Shown here piece by piece: positions 59,052 through 64,000 of a DNA stretch of 64,000 nt. The stretch is from NCBI GenBank assembly GCA_963921255.3, contig CAWUEW020000003.1:1240001-1304000 (forward strand), in the 5' to 3' direction. The DNA is from JANSYL01 sp963921255 (GTDB lineage: Bacteria > Pseudomonadota > Alphaproteobacteria > Rhodobacterales > Rhodobacteraceae). Positions within the stretch are counted from its first letter, which is position 1; each line of letters starts with the position of its first letter. The translations under genes were made by a program, and so were the position numbers. Below the pieces are notes generated by a model. That model was given only the letters and a program-made list of their open reading frames with translations, was not told where the DNA came from and did no database searches.

Positions 59052-60662
59052 ATGCCAACGCAGTTTTTGAAAGCAAGTTTTTTGGCCGCCGGTTTGGCGG
59101 TGGCCCCGGTCATTTTGACCTCTTTGGCCGCAACCCCGGTTGAAGCGCAGGCCTTCTCGGCGCTGCGACAAGCCATTGCCGAAACCTCGTCCGGCGATGA
59201 ACGCCTGGCCGCCTTCTATCGCGAGCGTGGGTTCGAACCGGTCTGGACGACGACCGAAGCCGCGGATCGCCGCAGCGCCCTGATCCGCGCCTTGGATCAC
59301 GCCGATGCCCACGGCTTGCCCGCGGATCGCTACGACGTGGACGCGCTCCGTGCGGCCTTCCGCGAGGCCACCAACCCGTACATGCGCGGGCAGGCGGACG
59401 TCATGGCCTCCGACATGTTCCTGCGGTACGCGCAGGACGTGCACGCCGGTTTCCTCGACCCGTCCACCATCATCCCCGACATCTTCCAGGATCAGCCCCA
59501 CCGCGATCCTTACGAGCTGATGACGGCGTTCCTCGACAGCAACCCGCACGAGTTCATGGCGACCTTGCCGCCGCAGACGCCAAGCTATGCGCGGCTGATG
59601 CGCATGAAGCTGGAGCTTGAGGATCTGGCGACGCGCGGCGGCTATGGTCCGACCGTTCAGGCCGGCAGCCTGCGCCCGGGCGACACCGGCCCGGCCGTGA
59701 TCGCCCTGCGCAACCGCCTGATGACGATGGGCTATCTGGGCCGCTCGGCCACGGCGGACTATGACGCCCGCCTTCAGGCCGCCGTGATGGAATTTCAGAA
59801 TGCCCACGGCATCGTGGCCGATGGCGTCGCGGGCACCGATACGCTCAACGCCATAAACCGGTCGGTCGAAGACCACTGGAACCAGATCGTTCTGACGATG
59901 GAGCGGCAGCGCTGGCTCAATGATGGCGAGCTGCATGACCGGCTGATCTACGTGAACCTTGCCGATTTCCACACAAGGGTGATCGACAATGGCGAGGTGA
60001 CCTTCATCACCCGGTCGGTCATTGGCCGCCGTGACGCGCAGACGCCCGAGTTTTCGGACTCGATGGAACATATGGTCATCAACCCGTCCTGGTGGGTGCC
60101 GCGCTCGATCGCGCGGGGCTACATTCCGAACATCATCGCCGGGGGCGGGATCGCCGGGGGCGGGAACCACCTGCAGCTGATGGCCGGTGGCCGCCCCGTC
60201 AGCCGTGCAAGCGTGGATTGGTCGACCATCACGCCGCAGAACTTCCCGTTCGACCTGCGCCAGCCCCCGGGGCCGCGCAACGCGTTGGGCTCGGTCAAGT
60301 TCATGTTCCCGAACCGGCACGCGATCTACCTGCATGACAGCCCCGACCAGCATCTGATGGAGCGTCACGTGCGCGCCTATTCCGCGGGCTGCATCCGGTT
60401 GGACGATCCGCATGACTTTGCCTACCACCTGCTGGAGCGCCAGGTTGACGATCCGGAAACCTATTTCCAGCGCATCCTTGCGACGCGGGACGAGACACAG
60501 GTGGACCTTGATGTGCATCTGCCGGTCCACCTGACCTACCTGACGGCTTGGGTGGAATCCGATGGCCGCATGCAGACGCGCCCCGACATCTACGGACGCA
60601 ACGCACAGCTGAGCCGCGCGATCCGCGCGCTTGGGGTGGTCATGCCCGAGGTCTCAAGCTAA
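59052..60662 (+). CDS. L,D-transpeptidase (YcbB/LdtD-like)
   Basis: 536 residues. A signal peptide (about 1-31, ATPVEAQA) leads to a helical domain (FYRERGFEPVWTT), a peptidoglycan-binding domain (LRPGDTGPAVIALRNRLMTMGYLG) and a YkuD catalytic domain with Cys447 in HVRAYSAGCIRLDDP. It forms 3-3 cross-links in peptidoglycan and can attach proteins or carboxypeptidate it. Start at 59052 (MPTQFLKAS), the Met before the signal peptide. Confidence 0.93.
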   Translation: MPTQFLKASFLAAGLAVAPVILTSLAATPVEAQAFSALRQAIAETSSGDERLAAFYRERGFEPVWTTTEAADRRSALIRALDHADAHGLPADRYDVDALRAAFREATNPYMRGQADVMASDMFLRYAQDVHAGFLDPSTIIPDIFQDQPHRDPYELMTAFLDSNPHEFMATLPPQTPSYARLMRMKLELEDLATRGGYGPTVQAGSLRPGDTGPAVIALRNRLMTMGYLGRSATADYDARLQAAVMEFQNAHGIVADGVAGTDTLNAINRSVEDHWNQIVLTMERQRWLNDGELHDRLIYVNLADFHTRVIDNGEVTFITRSVIGRRDAQTPEFSDSMEHMVINPSWWVPRSIARGYIPNIIAGGGIAGGGNHLQLMAGGRPVSRASVDWSTITPQNFPFDLRQPPGPRNALGSVKFMFPNRHAIYLHDSPDQHLMERHVRAYSAGCIRLDDPHDFAYHLLERQVDDPETYFQRILATRDETQVDLDVHLPVHLTYLTAWVESDGRMQTRPDIYGRNAQLSRAIRALGVVMPEVSS

Positions 60663-60667
60663 TCAGA

Positions 60668-60690
60668 CCCCCGCAACACCGCTGCGGGGG
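60668..60690 (+). promoter_or_regulatory. Hairpin covering the lpxD ribosome binding site
   Basis: Arms CCCCCGCA and TGCGGGGG (8 of 8) with a 7-base loop end 4 bases before the lpxD ATG, so the GGGGG that would bind ribosomes is within the stem. No T-run follows, so it is not a classic terminator. Confidence 0.45.
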
Positions 60691-60694
60691 ATCC

Positions 60695-61792
60695 ATGGCC
60701 ATCTTTACGGTTCAAGATATCGCAGCGGCGCTTGGGGCAGAGGCCCTGGGCGCCGCCGATCTTTCGGTCACTGGCGTGGCCGAGCCGGCCAAAGCGGGCC
60801 CGGATGATCTGGCTCTTGCCATGAGCGACCGGTACGCCGCCGCGCTTGGCGAGGGGCAGGCGCGTGCGGCCGTCATCGGACCAGGCATGGATTGGAAGGC
60901 GCTCGGGCTTCAGGCCGCCGTGATCGCGCCGCGCCCGCGCTACGCGATGGCGGGGATCACCGTCGCCCTCGACCCCGGTCCGGCCATCGCCCCCGGCATT
61001 CATCCAACCGCGATCGTCGATCCAAGCGCCCGGATCGGCGCCGGCGCGGCCATTGGGCCCTTTGTGGTGCTCGGGGCGGATGTCGAGATTGGGCCCGATG
61101 CGCGGATTGCCAGCCATGTCAGCATTGCCGAGGGCACGCGCATCGGTGCGACCGCGGTGATCCATGCAGGCGCCCGGATTGGCGCCCGTGTCCGGATCGG
61201 GGACCGTGTGTTCGTCCATCCCGGCGCCGTGATCGGCGCCGATGGGTTCAGCTTCGTCACCCCCGAAAAATCGCAGGTGGAAGCCGCCCGGGAAACGCTT
61301 GGAACCGCATCCGAGGCGGCCAAGCCGCAAAGCTGGACGCGCATCCATTCTCTGGGGGCGGTCGTTCTGGGCGACGATGTCGAGGTCGGCGCCAACGCCA
61401 CCATCGACCGCGGCACCATCGCCGACACCACCATTGGCGATGGCACCAAGATCGATAACCTCGTCCACATTGGGCACAACTGCCAGATCGGGCGCGATTG
61501 CCTGATCTGCGGCCAAACCGGGTTTGCCGGCTCGGTGCGGATGGGCGACCGTGTGGTTCTGGGCGGCAAGTGCGGGGTCTCGGACAACATCACCATCGGG
61601 GATGACGTTGTGGCGGCGGGCGCGACCAAGATATTCTCGAACGTGCCGGCGGGGCGCATGATCATGGGGCACCCGGCGGTCAAGATGGACACCCATGTCG
61701 AGATGTACAAAGCCCTGCGCCGTCTGCCGCGCATGGCCAAGCTGGTCGCAGAGTTGCAGAAAGCCGTTTCCAAGGGCGGCCAGAGGTCTTAA
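60695..61792 (+). CDS. lpxD: UDP-3-O-acyl-glucosamine N-acyltransferase
   Basis: 365 residues. An N-terminal uridine-binding-type domain (MAIFTVQDIAAALGAEAL) precedes a left-handed beta-helix of hexapeptide repeats (about 105-315), with the catalytic His in VHIGHNCQIG. It adds the second 3-hydroxyacyl chain in lipid A synthesis. lpxA, lpxB and fabZ are not adjacent. It is followed by an acyl carrier protein and a ketoacyl synthase. Confidence 0.95.
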   Translation: MAIFTVQDIAAALGAEALGAADLSVTGVAEPAKAGPDDLALAMSDRYAAALGEGQARAAVIGPGMDWKALGLQAAVIAPRPRYAMAGITVALDPGPAIAPGIHPTAIVDPSARIGAGAAIGPFVVLGADVEIGPDARIASHVSIAEGTRIGATAVIHAGARIGARVRIGDRVFVHPGAVIGADGFSFVTPEKSQVEAARETLGTASEAAKPQSWTRIHSLGAVVLGDDVEVGANATIDRGTIADTTIGDGTKIDNLVHIGHNCQIGRDCLICGQTGFAGSVRMGDRVVLGGKCGVSDNITIGDDVVAAGATKIFSNVPAGRMIMGHPAVKMDTHVEMYKALRRLPRMAKLVAELQKAVSKGGQRS

Positions 61793-61827
61793 GTCAGCCG
61801 CAGAGCATTTAGCCAAGGGTGACTGTC

Positions 61828-62097
61828 ATGGGTGAGACCATCCAAGACAAGGTGATTGCAATCATTGCGGAACAGGCGGTTCTGGAGCCGGGCGACGTTG
61901 CGCTCGACGCCACGTTGGAGGATCTGGGCATCGACAGTCTGGGGCTGGTCGAGTCGATCTTCGCCATTGAAGAGGCCTTCGACATCCAGGTACCGTTCAA
62001 CGCGAACGAGCCGGAAGCGAGCGATTTCGACATCTCCTCGGTGGCCGCGATCGTTGCGGCAGTGACCGGCCTCATTGCCGAGCAATCGGGCACGTGA
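61828..62097 (+). CDS. Acyl carrier protein
   Basis: 89 residues. The phosphopantetheine attachment Ser37 is in LGIDSLGLVES, and helix 2 continues FAIEEAFDIQVPF. The C-terminal helix is Ala-rich. It lies between lpxD and a ketoacyl synthase, so it is probably a specialised carrier, not the housekeeping AcpP. Start at 61828 (AAGGGTGA before it); GTG at 61819 also possible. Confidence 0.9.
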   Translation: MGETIQDKVIAIIAEQAVLEPGDVALDATLEDLGIDSLGLVESIFAIEEAFDIQVPFNANEPEASDFDISSVAAIVAAVTGLIAEQSGT

Positions 62098-63305
62098 AAC
62101 GGGTCGTCATCACCGGGGCGGGCACGATCAACGCGCTTGGGCGTGACGTCCCCTCCACGTTCGAGGCCATGCGCGAAGGGCGCTGCGGCATCGGCCCGTT
62201 GAACGTGCGCGATGTCGATCGGCTGATGGTCAAGATCGGCGGCCAGGTTGGGGATTATGACGAGCACGCGCATTTCAACCGCCAGCAAATCGCGCTCTAT
62301 GACCGCTTCACGCAATTTGCCCTGATCGCCGCCGAGCAGGCGATCACGCAATCGGGGCTGGAGTTTTCCGGCGATTTGGCCGCGCGCTCGGGGGTCGTGT
62401 TGGGCACCTCTGGCGGCGGCCTGTCCACCCAGGATGAGAATTACCGCGCCGTCTATGAAGAGGGTAAAAATCGCGTCCACCCGTTCATCGTGCCGAAGCT
62501 GATGAACAACGCGGCGGCCAGCCACGTGTCGATGCAATGGAACCTCAAGGGGCCGGCCTTTACCGTCGCCACGGCTTGCGCCTCGTCGAACCACGCGATG
62601 GGCCAGGCGTTTCACATGATCCGCTCGGGTATGACGACCGCCATGATCACCGGCGGCTCGGAGGCGATGCTGTGCTTTGGCGGCGTGAAAGCCTGGGAAG
62701 GCCTGCGGGTCATGTCAAAAGATGCCTGCCGCCCGTTCTCGGCCACCCGCAACGGCATGGTGCAGGGCGAGGGGGCCGGGGTGTTCGTCTTCGAGGAGTA
62801 CGATCACGCCAAGGCTCGCGGCGCAGACATCCTGGCCGAAGTGGTGGGGTTCGCCATGACCTCGGACGCCGCCGACATCGTCATGCCGTCGAAACAGGGC
62901 GCGGCGCGCGCCATTTCCGGGGCGCTGTCGGACGCGCGGATGGCCCCGTCAGAGGTGGGCTATATCAATGCTCACGGCACCGGCACGGCGGCCAATGACA
63001 AGGTCGAATGCGCCGCGGTCGCCGACGCCTTCGGCCCCCATGCCGATGATCTGATGATCTCTTCGACGAAATCCATGCACGGCCATCTGATTGGCGGCAC
63101 AGGCGCGGTCGAGTTGCTGGCCTGTCTCATGGCCCTCAAGGACGGGGTGATTGCCCCGACCATCGGCTACGAAGAACCCGATCCCGAATGCGCCTTGGAT
63201 GTCGTGCCGAATGAGGCCCGCGAGGCCGATGTCAGCGCCGTGCTGTCGAACGCCTTCGCATTTGGCGGGCTGAATGCCGTGCTGGCCCTGCGCAAGGCGC
63301 CCTGA
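62094..63305 (+). CDS. Beta-ketoacyl-ACP synthase (FabF-like)
   Basis: 403 residues, thiolase fold. The nucleophile Cys162 is in TVATACASSNHAMGQA; the two catalytic His are in NAHGTGTAANDK and KSMHGHLIGGTGAVE. It extends acyl chains on ACP by Claisen condensation. GTG start with GTGA overlap on the ACP gene, so the two proteins are made together and probably interact. Lower similarity to FabF proper is likely given the pairing. Confidence 0.92.
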   Translation: MKRVVITGAGTINALGRDVPSTFEAMREGRCGIGPLNVRDVDRLMVKIGGQVGDYDEHAHFNRQQIALYDRFTQFALIAAEQAITQSGLEFSGDLAARSGVVLGTSGGGLSTQDENYRAVYEEGKNRVHPFIVPKLMNNAAASHVSMQWNLKGPAFTVATACASSNHAMGQAFHMIRSGMTTAMITGGSEAMLCFGGVKAWEGLRVMSKDACRPFSATRNGMVQGEGAGVFVFEEYDHAKARGADILAEVVGFAMTSDAADIVMPSKQGAARAISGALSDARMAPSEVGYINAHGTGTAANDKVECAAVADAFGPHADDLMISSTKSMHGHLIGGTGAVELLACLMALKDGVIAPTIGYEEPDPECALDVVPNEAREADVSAVLSNAFAFGGLNAVLALRKAP

Positions 63306-63350
63306 GGCGACCGCGCGCGGCGGCCGCCATGTCGGGGTCACATCCTTGGA

Positions 63351-63947
63351 TTACTGCTCGGCCGCCGCGCCGCTTTCCACGCGCGCGACAAGGTCGTCGA
63401 ACGCGGCGGTGAAGCCCGACAACGACATCTCGAGCTGAATCAACTGATCGGGGGCCTGAAGGGGCACGATGCCGATAAAGGCCGCACCGCCTGCCTTGAA
63501 GGCATCCACTTCTTCCTGGGTGAAGCCAAGACGTGCGAAACACCCGATCGGGCGGCAGAAGGCAAAGGGATATTCCGACCAAGCGCCGTCATCGACGCGC
63601 AGCCGCAGACCCGGGGTCAGAAGTGTATCCAGCGGCGTGATGATCGACGCCCCGGCCACGGCGGGGCTGCCATCGTTCAGCGGGAACAGGTTGATCTCAG
63701 CGACGGGGTTTCCGTTTCCATCGCCGATCAGCTGGTAGAGCGTGCAGGGCTCGGGCTGGCCCTCTTCGACGCGTAGGCACCGGACGTCCCAGTCGGTGAA
63801 GGTCGCCGCGACATAGTTCGCGCCGCCGCTGTCGGCGGTTTCGCCCGGGTTCAGGACGGTGTCCTCGGTCTCCTGTGCGAACCCGGCAAACGGAAGGGCG
63901 ACAAGAGCAGCAGTCAGAACGGCGCGGAAGGTCATAGTGGCAGTCAT
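63351..63947 (-). CDS. Invasion-associated locus B (IalB)-like secreted protein
   Basis: 198 residues with a signal peptide (about 1-24, GFAQETE). The IalB pattern is clear: FTDWDVRCLRVEEGQPEPC, INLFPLNDG, LDTLLTPGLRLRVDDG and CRPIGCFARLGFTQEEVDAFK. Role is unknown outside Bartonella, where it aids erythrocyte invasion. Start at 63947 (AAGGATCC upstream). It converges with the ketoacyl synthase. Confidence 0.88.
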   Translation of the reverse strand: MTATMTFRAVLTAALVALPFAGFAQETEDTVLNPGETADSGGANYVAATFTDWDVRCLRVEEGQPEPCTLYQLIGDGNGNPVAEINLFPLNDGSPAVAGASIITPLDTLLTPGLRLRVDDGAWSEYPFAFCRPIGCFARLGFTQEEVDAFKAGGAAFIGIVPLQAPDQLIQLEMSLSGFTAAFDDLVARVESGAAAEQ

Positions 63948-64000
63948 CCAGAAGGGATCCTTTGGTCGTCAGTGGTGTCGATCTTGACGGTTGGCTAGCA

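Noticed and set aside
58842..60530. Minus-strand frame opposite the L,D-transpeptidase (562 residues)
   Set aside because: Shadow of the catalytic gene on the other strand; Arg/His-rich without motifs.
1..64000. tRNA, rRNA, CRISPR array, prophage or insertion sequence
   Set aside because: I looked in the gene gaps and saw no cloverleaf-like sequence, regular repeat-spacer series, integrase or transposase.

Overview
The window is high-GC, densely packed DNA from an alphaproteobacterium, most likely a Rhodobacteraceae/Roseobacter-group member. This rests on family-level recognition, not on a search. Typical traits are an E1-beta subunit of pyruvate dehydrogenase with its own lipoyl domain, a urease operon with extra ORFs, a zapA/coiled-coil/tkt neighbourhood, a dnaB-alr-mlaEF order and many ATGA/GTGA stop-start overlaps. 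I see no rRNA, tRNA, CRISPR array, transposase, prophage or replication origin.

Bases 1-30.2 kb are mostly core metabolism. They hold the end of an RsuA/RluE-type pseudouridine synthase, a YdeI-like protein, the pdhA-pdhB-pdhC operon, ftsB, bioY, an SDR oxidoreductase, zapA with a coiled-coil partner, and transketolase. A long leftward series follows, read here from low to high coordinate: purF, cvpA, radA, three small membrane proteins, mlaF, mlaE, alr, dnaB, pyrE, pyrC. A rightward urease locus comes next (ureD, ureA, a small membrane protein, ureB, five further ORFs, ureC). The accessory genes ureE, ureF and ureG do not follow ureC.

Bases 30.2-38.3 kb hold a self-contained transport/catabolic module. 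It has a CUT1-like ABC transporter (ATPase, binding protein, two permeases), two tandem SnoaL-like proteins that each look like an internal duplication, and a LacI-family regulator. A perfect 11-bp inverted repeat centred on CG lies just before the first gene and is a candidate LacI operator.

Bases 38.5-53.0 kb are the most interesting part: a tightly coupled nonulosonic (pseudaminic) acid operon. It encodes pseB, pseC, a GNAT acetyltransferase, an aldo/keto reductase, a cytidylyltransferase-aminotransferase fusion, pseG, a formyltransferase-like protein, pseI, a methyltransferase, an N-acetyl-sugar amidotransferase (WbpG/PseA type), HisH- and HisF-like ammonia-supply subunits, a second divergent amidotransferase and a probable glycosyltransferase. 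The middle three genes are visibly lower in GC. The fusion gene carries an internal ribosome binding site that could yield the aminotransferase alone. The HisF-like protein lacks the catalytic Asp11, and the second amidotransferase has an altered PP-loop. Together these suggest a cell-surface nonulosonic acid carrying acetamidino-type modifications.

Bases 53.0-64.0 kb return to mixed genes. They include a sugar isomerase-like TIM barrel, a PfkB-family kinase, an operon of three envelope proteins including a ClpP-like periplasmic protein, msrA/msrB, a Tat-exported DUF882 protein, an L,D-transpeptidase, lpxD with a dedicated acyl carrier protein and ketoacyl synthase, and an IalB-like secreted protein.
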